A stretch of 64,000 bases of DNA from Pyropia yezoensis (Eukaryota; Rhodophyta; Bangiophyceae; Bangiales; Bangiaceae), in NCBI GenBank assembly GCA_009829735.1, contig CM020619.1, forward strand, positions 6,402,083 to 6,466,082, given 5' to 3'. The position numbers and the translations under genes were made by a program. The notes beneath the pieces were generated by a model. The model saw nothing but the letters and a program-made list of their open reading frames with translations. It searched no databases and was not told where the DNA came from. This document shows, piece by piece, positions 22,790 to 32,717 of this stretch (its first letter is position 1; the number at the start of each line of letters is the position of its first letter).

Positions 22790-25700
22790 ATGGCGCTCCG
22801 CCGTACCGAAGTGGCTCGCATTCCGGGCGGCGGTGCCCTCTCCAACCGTGATGGGGAGCTCCTGGCGTTGGGGGTGGGCGTCTGCGACAAGCGCTGCGCC
22901 GCCGCCGTCGCCACCTCCACGATGGGCGTCCGCCACCGGTGCGGCGGCGGCGACGGTGGCGACGGCGGTGGCAGCAGCAGCTTAGGCACTGGCAGCCGCG
23001 GCAGTGGCAGCGACATTATGGGGGGCAGCATCTGTGGTTCCCGCGACCCTGGGGGTGGGGGCTACGGCGGGGGGGACCCCAACTTGCTGGCGGGCTCCTT
23101 GGCCGAATTGCTGCCCCCGGCGTTGAGCTTATATGACGCTGCCGTGGCGGCGGCGCCGCTTTCGCGACGGCCGCCGCAGCTGCCGCAGGCCCGTCCGCGC
23201 CTGCCCGACGAGGCAGGGTGGTCGGCGGCGGCGACGGCGGCGGTAGCCACCGTGGCAGGCGACGCGAGCAGCGTTGCGAGGAGCAATAGTAGCAGCAGCG
23301 GTGGCGGCTGGGTGCTTCCCCCCGGCGGGGTCGCACATAGTGACAGCAGTTGCGGAGCGCTGTTTGTCAACCGCCGCCACCCGTCACTCGCGGACGACGC
23401 GCCTGACGCGCGTGGGGGGGAGGTAGTGCCACCGGGAGGGGGGGGTGGCGCCGTCGCCAGACGGTCGCCGCTGCCGCACGCCGCCTCCGCGGTGGCGTCG
23501 ACGCCGCCGGTGGGGCCGGCGGCGTCCGCCGCCGCCGCCGCCACCCCCGCCACCCCCGCCAGCCGCATTGGCCACCGGCGGCGGCGGCGGCTGCGGCGGT
23601 GGGCCGCCGCCGTCGTCCCAGGGGCTCTCTCGTCGGGCAATGTGCGCGTGCGGCGGGGCGACGCGACGCGCGCGTACGATTCGTCCGACACGGGCGGCAG
23701 CAGCGCGCACCTGGCCGCGCTGCTGCGGTCGGGGGGCCCGTCTAACCCCCACGCGTCCTCGTCGCAGCCGTACAGGGCTCCACGGGAAGGACGACCGTCG
23801 CGCTCGTTCCAGGGCATGGACAGTAGTGACGCGGGACGCGGTGGCAGCAGCAACAACAGCAGCAGCAGCAGTGACAGTGGCAGCAGCGTCGATGCTGCCG
23901 GTGATGGTGTTGATGGTGGTGGAGGCAGCGGTGGCGGCAGCGGCAACCACGATGCGTCTATGCTCCAGGCCGGGGGCTTTAGTGGGTGGAGCAGCGCAAG
24001 TAACGCGACGAGCAATGCCAGCAGCGTCAGCAGTGACAGCATTGACCATAGCAGCTGGGGGGCATGGGCTGCTGGGGGGGGCGAGAGGCACACCCCGTGG
24101 GCGCCCGCGGGCAGCAGCGGGAGCAGCCAGTTGCTCGCCTCGACGATGCCTACATCCGCCGCTTCTGAGCTGCTGCGGGCTTGCATGCCGTCGTCGGGTC
24201 GGCACGGCACGGCGGCGCGGGGGGGTGGGCCGGTGGGCTCGTGCGGTTCGAACGACCGCAGCGATGAGCAGATGCCGGGTAATGCCCTGGTGCCGCTGTC
24301 GGCCGCCGCCGCCGCTACCGATGGCACCGCGTCTAAAGCGGGTGCCGCCGCCGCCGCCGCTGCAGCGGTACCCGCCGCGTCTTCCTCGTCTAATCCTTCG
24401 GCCGTGTCTTCTGGAGCGATCGTTGTGCCTGCGGCTTCTTCTGGCCCGCGAGGGACGTCAAGCGCCGGCTCCTCCCAAGGCCTCATCCACGTGACAGACT
24501 GCTGTGTGGACGATGACCCGTCGTACGCCACTGGTGACCTCGCCGCCCTCCTTCGCGCCAGCCGGCGGGCAACCGCCACCCGGCGGCGGGCGGCCGTGGT
24601 GGCCATGAACGCCGCCCGCACAGAGGCCGCCGGTCGAATGACGCAAGCGGGAGAGCTGCCCGTCGCGAGTGAAGACGATGATGACGACGGAATTGACAGC
24701 AACGTCAGCACGGGCACCAAGCGACTTGCATTGGCATTGTCAAGCTCCCCACGGTGGCGGCCTCCCAAGCTCCACACCCCACGGTCACTCGGGTCGTCTG
24801 GCCGAAGTGGGTCGCGGCGGCGGGACAAGGGCGGGCGCGTGGAGGTCATCAAGCTGGCGTCCATGGTCTCCCAAGACGGGGCAGAGGGGACAGCGGTGGC
24901 CACGGCCGGTGCACTTGTGCCCCTCCCTGCGGCGGCTGCGGCTATCGCTGGCGCTGAGAGCCCTCTGGCGACTGCCCGGCCAATGGGGCCCACACCAGTG
25001 GGGGTGGTGGCGGCGGCAGCGCGGCCGGAGCCGCTTGCTAGCTCTCATTCCCACTCGCTCCGCGGGTGGCTTGCTCGCGTTGACAGCAGCGCCCGTGGCC
25101 GCGGCGCTGCGACCGACGGCGTTGTGGGCGGTGGCGGGGGCGGCGGCTGCGGTGCTGGTGGTAGTGGCGGTGGTGGAGGTAGTGCCGGCGGCGGCGGCGG
25201 TGGCTCCTCCCAGGCGTGGAGTGCCGGGACAGGCGGCGGTAGTAGCAGCAGCTATGGCGGCGGTAGTGGTAGCGGCAGCGGCTTGCGCGGCGGCGACGCA
25301 AATGCGGGGGAGCAGAACCTCGGTGGCGACTCGAGCCAGCCGCTGCGTGGCGGCGGGCGGCCCGCCCCCCCGCCTCTGAGCCGTCTGCCAGGGGCGGCAT
25401 CACCCGCAAATGCCCGTCGGGTGAGCCCCGCCAGTGGCGGTAGCGAGGGTGACGGCGGTGGTGGCGGGGTTACTGGTGGCGGCAGCTTCGGTGGCAGCGG
25501 CGGTGGCGGCGGCGGCAGCGGCGGTGGCGGGGAAGAGGGGGTGGCCGCGTCCTCCCGCCGCTTCTTCCGCACATCAAGCGGAGCGGGGACGGGCAAGGGC
25601 GCGGCGACGGCCGCGGCGGCTGCCGCCGCGTCGGCGGCGGCCGCCCTGGTCACCGCCGCGGGCACAGGCACGCGGCGGCTGGCCAACTCGGGCAGCCGCT

Positions 25701-26566
25701 TCCCCCGTCGGGGATCCAAAACGGCCGGCCGCGGGGGGGTGCCCGGCGTGGGGGGCGGGGGGGGGGGGTGCGGTGAGCCCCACAGCGCACCCGGCTGGTG
25801 GGGCGCCGCCGCCGCCGCTGCAACGACGGTTGGGGAGGATGGGCCAATGTCGGCGCCGGGGTTGGGGGGGGGTGGCAGCAATGGTGGTAGCGGCGGCGGC
25901 GGTGGTGGCGCTGGTGCTGGCGGTGCCACTGCTAGTTGGGGCCCGTCGTCTGTCGGTGCTGCCTCTGGTCATGGCGGTGGCGGCGTCTATGGTGGCGTCA
26001 ATGGCAGTGGCGGCGGTGGCGGCGGCGGAGGTGGCAGCGGCGGGGAACGCCGCTTCCGCGGCTCCCGCGCGGCCGCCGCGCTACAGCTCCTGGACCGGCT
26101 GTCGCTGAGCGACGCCCACCCGTCGGCGGCGACGGTACGCGCTACCGCCGCCGCCTCTGCTGCCGCCGCCGCCGCCGCAGCGTCGGTGGTGGCCGCGGCG
26201 GCGCTTGGCGCCGACGACCGGTGGAGCCGCGGGGAGGCGTCTCCTCGGTGGGAGGTGTCGCCGCGGGGGATTGCCGGCGACGGATACGGCGCGTCGCCGC
26301 GGGGAAAGGCCGGGGGGGGAGGGGGCGGCGACGCTGACGCCCCCCTGCGCCCACAGGCCGCCGCGCCTGGCGGTGGCAGTGGCGGTGGCGGTGGCGATTG
26401 TGTCGGCGTCGGCGGCGTCGGCGCCTCTGCCGGTGGTGTGGGTGGCGCCAGCGGAGGCGGGGTGGCGCCCACGGCCGTAGACGATGCCCGGGTGGCGGCG
26501 GAGCGGCCGCCCAAGAAGACGGCCGACGGCCGTTGGTGGCGGTCGGGTGGAAGCGGGCGCCTCTGA
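22790..26566 (+). CDS. Large Gly/Ser/Ala-rich protein of unknown function
   Basis: Uninterrupted 1258-aa frame. The start is the ATG in a CCATGG context at 22790; an in-frame start 16 codons upstream is less likely. No known domain recognised. The sequence is mostly disordered: poly-Gly, poly-Ser and poly-Ala tracts with short conserved-looking islands. Three islands resemble one another: LLAGSLAELLPP (about residue 100), GGSSAHLAALLRSG (about 305) and YATGDLAALLRASRR (about 585). Another predicted helix, AAALQLLDRLSLSD, lies near 26080, and two SPRG/SPRW motifs near 26240-26300. The island near 585 is followed by an Arg/Ala-rich helix (RRATATRRRAAVVAMNAART). It could be a scaffold or regulatory protein with repeated docking motifs. 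The frame is real if these islands are conserved elsewhere; chance length is possible in such GC-rich DNA. Confidence 0.6.
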   Translation: MALRRTEVARIPGGGALSNRDGELLALGVGVCDKRCAAAVATSTMGVRHRCGGGDGGDGGGSSSLGTGSRGSGSDIMGGSICGSRDPGGGGYGGGDPNLLAGSLAELLPPALSLYDAAVAAAPLSRRPPQLPQARPRLPDEAGWSAAATAAVATVAGDASSVARSNSSSSGGGWVLPPGGVAHSDSSCGALFVNRRHPSLADDAPDARGGEVVPPGGGGGAVARRSPLPHAASAVASTPPVGPAASAAAAATPATPASRIGHRRRRRLRRWAAAVVPGALSSGNVRVRRGDATRAYDSSDTGGSSAHLAALLRSGGPSNPHASSSQPYRAPREGRPSRSFQGMDSSDAGRGGSSNNSSSSSDSGSSVDAAGDGVDGGGGSGGGSGNHDASMLQAGGFSGWSSASNATSNASSVSSDSIDHSSWGAWAAGGGERHTPWAPAGSSGSSQLLASTMPTSAASELLRACMPSSGRHGTAARGGGPVGSCGSNDRSDEQMPGNALVPLSAAAAATDGTASKAGAAAAAAAAVPAASSSSNPSAVSSGAIVVPAASSGPRGTSSAGSSQGLIHVTDCCVDDDPSYATGDLAALLRASRRATATRRRAAVVAMNAARTEAAGRMTQAGELPVASEDDDDDGIDSNVSTGTKRLALALSSSPRWRPPKLHTPRSLGSSGRSGSRRRDKGGRVEVIKLASMVSQDGAEGTAVATAGALVPLPAAAAAIAGAESPLATARPMGPTPVGVVAAAARPEPLASSHSHSLRGWLARVDSSARGRGAATDGVVGGGGGGGCGAGGSGGGGGSAGGGGGGSSQAWSAGTGGGSSSSYGGGSGSGSGLRGGDANAGEQNLGGDSSQPLRGGGRPAPPPLSRLPGAASPANARRVSPASGGSEGDGGGGGVTGGGSFGGSGGGGGGSGGGGEEGVAASSRRFFRTSSGAGTGKGAATAAAAAAASAAAALVTAAGTGTRRLANSGSRFPRRGSKTAGRGGVPGVGGGGGGCGEPHSAPGWWGAAAAAATTVGEDGPMSAPGLGGGGSNGGSGGGGGGAGAGGATASWGPSSVGAASGHGGGGVYGGVNGSGGGGGGGGGSGGERRFRGSRAAAALQLLDRLSLSDAHPSAATVRATAAASAAAAAAAASVVAAAALGADDRWSRGEASPRWEVSPRGIAGDGYGASPRGKAGGGGGGDADAPLRPQAAAPGGGSGGGGGDCVGVGGVGASAGGVGGASGGGVAPTAVDDARVAAERPPKKTADGRWWRSGGSGRL

Positions 26567-27345
26567 TCTGTTTGTGTTTCTTTTCAAGTGTTCAGTGACC
26601 GAAGTAGAAGCCCGTTCTCTTCCTCCCCGGCGCTGTGTGCCTTGCCTGACCGTCAAGAACGTGAGCCGCACTCCTGCGACAGTGTCCCGCCGACGCAGCG
26701 CCCCCAACTTCAGCTAGCCTGGTGCTGGGCGACGCGCTGCTGGCGACAGCCTTTCCCTCCCTCTGCTAAAAAGAGCCTTCTCCTCCCACTGGGACGGTGA
26801 GCGGCCGCTCGCGGCTGTAGCGGCGCTCCGCCGTCGACTGCGGCGACGTTCTGTTGTATGCTGGGGTGGCGCTTTGTTGGCAGCTGTGGTGGCGCGCCAT
26901 TGGGTGGCCGTGCCTTGGCGCTTTCTCGGCGGGTGTGTGATCTGTATCGCGCCCTCGGTCCGTGCGTGGGGGCACCACCCCCTTGGATGGGGCGGCGGTG
27001 CTCCCATAGCAGAGGTAGTAGTGCGCCCACAGCTGAGGCGCTGACACACCCGCGGCTGATGTGATGGGCCTACCACTTGTGTCATGTCCTGGAGTAGCCT
27101 GTCGCCCGAGGTCGTCGATGTGCATGGCACGCACTGGTCGGGCGCACCCCCCTCTTGTGCGGCTGAATTCGACAGATAAACGGGGTCAGTCCAGTCCAGT
27201 GTACTGAACTGTACGTATATCAGAGAGTTTTCTCTTGCTCTCGTGCACCCACAACTTCGACCCCCCCCACAAAAGCACTCCTTTCTCTTGCAGGGACTGA
27301 GTCATCAACGCCACCACCGCGGGGCCCGCACGCCCCCCTCTGCGG
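26567..27345. other. Convergent intergenic region
   Basis: About 780 bp between the unknown Gly/Ser-rich gene and the membrane protein gene. Lower GC than the genes. Near 27188-27222 is an imperfect inverted sequence (ccagtgtactgaactg). No gene seen. Confidence 0.6.
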
Positions 27346-28062
27346 CTAGCCCTCAATTGCGGTCGGCCGCAGTGGCGACAGCGCGGCCACCAGCACCACT
27401 GTCACGCCGCGGGCGGCCCACATCGACGTCAACCAGCACACGTGCATGGCGGCCAAGATGCTCAACTTCCAGTGGGGCAGCTCTATGCGACACAGAGTGG
27501 CGAGCAACGGCATCAACACAACCATCAATGCCGTCCGGGTTGCCGCCGTCGCGGCCACGGCGACGGCTAAGGCCACGTGCGACTCGCCCACCCAATAGCA
27601 CCCGTAGGCCACATTCGCGTACACCTCTGTCAAACGCCGCTCCAGTGCCATGGCCGGGCGGAGCACTAGGGGAAGGGGCAGCGGCGGCGCCCGGTTGGGC
27701 AAGTGCGGCGGCGGCCGCACCGCCCCGGCAGCCGCCCTCATGACACAGGCCACGTCGGCAATGGCGAAGCCAGCAGAGAACGCCCACGACAGGGCCGCCC
27801 AGGAGGCCAGATCCAAGGTGCCTCCGTCCTCAAAGAACCTCCGCAGCCCGTCTCGTAGACCAGGGACTGCCCACGCGGCGGTGACCAGGGCGGGCCGCAG
27901 CAGCAGCAGCTCCAAAGCCGAGAAGGGGGCGGCGGTGGCAACGGCGCACCACGCGGTGCGGCGGGACAGGTCCGGCGGGGGGCGCCACGCGGGGTCGTGG
28001 ACGAGGCGGAGCGCCAGCTCATAGGCAAACGCGGTACATGGAGGGGGGGGGGGCGGGTCCAT
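27346..28062 (-). CDS. Small integral membrane protein, unknown function
   Basis: 238-aa frame with a true ATG at 28062. About four hydrophobic stretches are visible: near residues 42-66 (ALELLLLRPALVTAAWAV), 85-110 (WAALSWAFSAGFAIADVACV), 152-180 (VALAVAVAATAATRTALMVV) and 200-228 (LAAMHVCWLTSMWA...VTVVLVAAL). Charged residues lie mostly between them. It starts MDPPPPPPCTAFAYELALRL. I do not recognise a family. Length, hydrophobic pattern and a complete frame support a real gene, but the 5' end could extend through an unseen intron. Confidence 0.5.
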   Translation of the reverse strand: MDPPPPPPCTAFAYELALRLVHDPAWRPPPDLSRRTAWCAVATAAPFSALELLLLRPALVTAAWAVPGLRDGLRRFFEDGGTLDLASWAALSWAFSAGFAIADVACVMRAAAGAVRPPPHLPNRAPPLPLPLVLRPAMALERRLTEVYANVAYGCYWVGESHVALAVAVAATAATRTALMVVLMPLLATLCRIELPHWKLSILAAMHVCWLTSMWAARGVTVVLVAALSPLRPTAIEG

Positions 28063-30842
28063 TTGGTGGCAGCCAAGGGGGGCCTGCCGTGACCACAGGG
28101 CGAGTCAGGCCAGCCCCGGCACGAGACGAAGGAGGACGGTGGCCTGCATGCGGCGGGTGCGCCGGTGGGAACGCTGTTTCGCACCGGGACGCGGTCAACG
28201 ATGAAGCTGTCCCTGGGCGACAAGTGCGGTTCTGTCGCACGCGACAGGTGGACAGAGGGGGGGGGCGGCCTGAATAGCGTCGGAGAGGGTCAGTTGGCAG
28301 AGAGGCGAGGAGCAAGGGGGGCGGCCAAGGGGGGCGGCCAAGGGGACGGCAGGAGGGCCGCGGCACAGCGAGCAGAGTGGGACGGGCTCTGGGGACTCCA
28401 GTCGAGGTCGCCCGCGGGGTCCATCCAGTTTTGAGCACCTCGCAGCATGTCCATGGACATGGTGCTGCATCCAAACACACTATTGTGTGTCATCCCCATG
28501 GATGGTCAGTTGGGGGCCTGCACTGACCATCGATTGGGTGAGTACGGGCGACCTCCAGACTGTTGACCGCACGGATGGCGGGCGAGGGGCGAATGCGACG
28601 GGTTGGACACGCCTCTGCCACGCGTTCACGGCGCGGGCTCGGCGCGCGCGCGGGGCCCACCGCCCACGCTGCTCTCTATGTTGAATCTCGGCCCAGCGGA
28701 GCGCAGAATGACTATGGTGGTCACTCTGCTCTCACTGATGCTTCTCGGCCCAGCGGAGCATCGGGGCCGTGGTCATACTCACCAGCCAGCATAAGCAAAG
28801 GACGCGACGCCGACCAGAATGACGCCGCTGCCTCGGTGATGAGCTGGTCGCCTGCGCGGTGAGCACTGCCGCGGTGGCTGCGGTTGCGGTGGTAATGGCC
28901 GCGCCCGCGATGGCCACTCCGCACCCTCGGGCACCGCCAACCCCTAAATTAAGCAGTTGACGAAGACGCACCCGACGGCGGCAGGCGGGGGACGCGTCGG
29001 CGTATGCCGTGGTGGCGGGGGCAGAGGCAGCTGTTCAATGGTCGGCGCAGCCTTTGATACCGATAGTGTCAACACTGACCGCACTGGCGACCATGCGTCA
29101 GGCTGGCCGGTGATGGTCCGCCTGCCGGACCTGTAGGCCAACTGGCTGGGTGCCGGGGTCGGTAGCAGACGGGCGGATGCGGATGTGGGGCGATGGCGAC
29201 GACAATGGTAACGAAAGCGGCGACGTCGACGGCAGTGCCAGCGGTGGATACGCTTGAGCGCAATCACAGCAGTCATCTGTGGCGGTGCTTTCCCACGGCG
29301 GCATCGACAGGGACTGGCGGACGAGGGAGAGTCGCCGACACAGCCCGCATTGCACAAAGTGCGGTTCCGAGCGCCTTGCACGATGCTGTTGGCGGCCGGT
29401 GATGGCACCATCGCCGCTGCGACAGCGCCCCCTGCAGCCCTGCGGCGGTGGAGGCGGTGGCGGCAGCAGCGGCAGCAGCGCTGGCAGTGGCCAACGGTAG
29501 CCGCAGCGACCCGCCAACAGCGTCAAGGGAGGGTTCGGGCCGGCAGAGGACACAGCTGCCACGGCACGGCTGGCAGGTCCCGCAGGCACAGCCGCCGTCG
29601 ACCCAGCCAGCTGCTGCCGGGATGGCCGCCCCGCCTGCCACGACAGCCGACCGGCAGAAAGCGGCCCTAGGGAGCGCCCGCCTGCGCGCCGCCCCTCTTC
29701 CAAGCGCCCTGCCGCTGTGGGCGCACCCGCTGGCCTGGGTTGCAGGGATGCCCCCGCCCTCCCACCCCTCGGACCGCGGCGGGCGTACTCCCCCTCCCCG
29801 CCCCCCCCCCCTACGTGCGTCTACGAGTCCACCACTGAGTCGTTGATGTCCGCTCCAGCACGGGACGAGAGGGGTGCATTCCCCTCATACCCCCGCCTGA
29901 CCATTACCGCATCCGCCGGGCCTACGACCGGCAGCAGGCGACGGGCGGCCTTCGAGCCTCGCGAGCACGGCGGCGATGCACGGCGCCAATTCGGCATGGA
30001 GACGGCGGCACCGCCGCCCGTCGCCGGTGGGTACGCGCGTCGCCCCACCGCACGCTGCTCCTCGTCGTCGACGCCAGCAGCCGCGGCAGGGAGACGCGGC
30101 GGGGGGGGAGGGTGGGGGGTACCTTGCGGCGCCAGCAGACAGAGCCAGACAGAGCCCGCTCGCCGATAGCTTGGACGACGCGAGTGTCGTGGGTGGCGGC
30201 TCTTCGAATGGAGCCCCGGCTCGCGAAGAATTCCATTCCCCCTCCCCCGCCACGTGCCGGCGGAGGGGTGTACAGTGCAATATGTATGTAAGTACAGTAA
30301 GCAAAAGTGGCCCGCCCCATGTGCTGTCCTGCACATTGCAGGGCACAGCTGCCTGTCAGCTGCCAGACCTGCTCGGCGGGAGCCCGCTGGCAGCGGCAGC
30401 CACCGCCCCGCCCCCCCCTCCTGCGCCCACGCGGGGTGAGCCAACGTTTTCAGCAGAGACAGCACCCGCACGGTGGCCATCGTCCACACCCGCGTGCGGC
30501 GCCAGTGCCCCCACGTAGCGGCACGTCCTCCGCTTGGTGCGCTTGGTGCCGCTGCCACCCGCTGCCACCCACTTGCCGCGCCGCCGCCCCTCCATCTTGT
30601 GTACTGCGTCGCCCCCCGTTCTCCACCCCCCCCCCTCGTCTTGTCCCTTTTTGTCGCTCCTGCCGCCCCTCTTGGGGCTGAACCGTCACCTGCACCCTAC
30701 GCCTCCCTCCCCTGCCGGTCCAACCCGGCTGTTGCTGCGCCGCCGAGGGTGGGGATCGGTCTCGGCCGCTGCCCGTGTCGCCCCCACTGCCGGAACTTGT
30801 GCCGCTGCGGTTTGGGCTTGCCGCGGCGACTGCGTGGTCACC
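28063..30842. other. Long divergent intergenic region upstream of Rab1
   Basis: About 2.8 kb with no convincing gene. Open frames exist on both strands but lack motifs, and most start at non-ATG codons. Short structures seen: a near-palindrome at 28442-28467 around catgtccatggacatg, a hairpin with 9-bp arms at 28502-28510/28522-28530, a repeated ctcggcccagcggagc (near 28686 and 28746), and tandem gcttggtgc and ccgctgccac repeats near 30530-30570. The last few hundred bases before 30843 should include the Rab1 promoter. Confidence 0.5.
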
Positions 30843-32409
30843 ATGAACGCGGAGTAGTACGTTGACGCCTCACCGTCGGTTGTCCTGCGCGTGGTGATCT
30901 GCCTACACCCTCACCGGTGCGCCGGCTGTCTTGGCGGCCTGCGGCCAAACGCTGCCTTCGTGGCGACGGTCAGGCGTGTGGTCGGTGCCGTCCCACGGCG
31001 TGTTGTGGAGCTTGGGGTCGAATGTTGGTGAACCTTTGGGAACCAGCGTCCATGTCGCCGCGCGCGCGCTGGGCACTAGCTGCGGGCATCGGCGATGCCC
31101 CGCCCCGCGGGTGCCTCACCCGAACTGGACCAGGGGATCCCTGCGTGACGCTGACTATTTCTTTCCCTTTCGTTGTTGTCCTTTTCTTTCATCTGCCGCT
31201 TGCCCGGCCTTTATCGCCAATTGCCTTGACGCGGGCGTGTTTCATTATCTTTCGCGCCGCTTGTGTGTCTCTCGGCTTCTGCACACAGTGACTACCTGTT
31301 CAAGCTGCTCCTGATTGGGGACTCGTCGGTCGGGTACGTTTGCCGTGCTCGCCAGGCGCCCGAGGGGGTACCTGTGTGGCGACTGCGTCTTTTATTGCGC
31401 TGTTTCGCCGAGGCGCGTCAGTGTTGTGCTCGGTCAAAGGACGCCTCGTGCTGACAGTTCGTTATTGTGCGGGACCCAATGCTCTCTTCTCTGCTGGCTG
31501 TTACACATTGACTGGCTGCCTGTATTACAGGAAGTCTGCCCTGTTGTTGCGCTTCGCGGACGACACATACACGGAGAGCTATATCTCCACGATTGGCGTC
31601 GACTTCGTACGTTTCCGTTCTGTTGAGCCCTCCACGCGGACTGAGCACGGTTTGTCTTATCGTGATGTGCGCGCATCTGTTGAGAGTGGTGAGGTCATGC
31701 GCATATTCATGTTGTCGCTGACTGCTGTTTTCCGTCTGCCGTCTTGCCTTGCTGGTTGTGCTCTTTTGTCGTTTGTACTTGGGTGCCATTGCTCTCCACG
31801 ACGGCCCCGCCGATTGGGCGTTGCGGTGACTCAATGGGTGTACTCCTTCGTACGTTGCGCATGTCGTCTGTGCGCGTGCTTGCTCCCGCTGCGGCTCGCC
31901 AACCGCTTCACTATATGTTGCTGCCGGGTTAGAAAATTCGGACCATTGAGCTGGACGGCAAGACCATCAAGCTCCAAATCTGGGATACGGCCGGCCAGGA
32001 GCGTTTCCGCACCATCACCTCGTCCTACTACCGTGGCGCGCATGGTATTATCATTGTGTACGACGTGACGGACCAAGAGTCGTTTAACAACGTCAAGTCA
32101 TGGCTCCAAGAGATTGACCGGTTTGCGTCGGAGCACGTCAACAAGCTGCTTGTGGGCAACAAGAACGACCTGACGTCCAAGAAGGTGGTGGACACGGCAG
32201 TGGCCAAGGAGTTTGCCGATTCTCTTGGCATCAAGTTCTTGGAGACGTCAGCTAAGACCGCGGAAAACGTTGAGTCGGCCTTCTTGACAATGGCGACGGA
32301 AATTAAGGCGAGCACCTCCTTCCAGCCGGCAACGAACAAGGACAACCGTGGTGGGGTTAACGTGTCGTCCAGGGATGCGGAAGTGAAGTCCTCGGGCGGC
32401 TGCTGTTAA
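30843..32409 (+). CDS. RAB1: Rab1/Ypt1-type small GTPase, four exons
   Basis: Small GTPase controlling ER-to-Golgi vesicle traffic. Exons 30843-30856, 31289-31333, 31531-31606 and 31933-32409 give 203 aa. The first exon is only 14 nt (MNAE plus two bases of Tyr). All three donors are GTACGT (30857, 31334, 31607); acceptors are CACAG, ACAG and TTAG. The joined protein is typical Rab1: P-loop GDSSVGKS split across exons 2 and 3, switch [34 protein letters not shown] and ETSAK, ending in the double-geranylgeranylation motif GGCC. Introns are 432, 197 and 326 bp and richer in T than the exons. Convergent with MePCE, 308 bp apart. Confidence 0.97.
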
Positions 32410-32717
32410 TGATCGCTGTATTTTTTTTTGATTGCTTGTATCACGTAGTGCTTTCTCTCGGTCTTTTCTCCCCTGTTCATGTGCTGCTGTCCTTCAGTTC
32501 AGTGTGCGCTCTGAGAAGAGCCATCAGGTCTGTTGGTCGCGACTCACCCGGCAGAATTTCTGCACAGCATCAAGGCGACGACATCTGCTCCACTTATGAC
32601 CACCAGTGTTTGGGCCACACATTATTACAATCCTCCTATCGCAGGGCCTTCAAGTAAGTGCGAGGAAAGAGAGGTTCGAGCTAGCCGTGCCAGTCAATCC
32701 CTAGACCCCCCCCTTCA
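32410..32717. other. Convergent spacer Rab1 / MePCE
   Basis: 308 bp of 3' flanking sequence with a T-run right after the Rab1 stop. No gene seen. Confidence 0.7.

Noticed and set aside
29821-30558. Minus-strand open frame of 245 codons upstream of Rab1
   Set aside because: Non-ATG start, no motif, and competing open frames in the same region.
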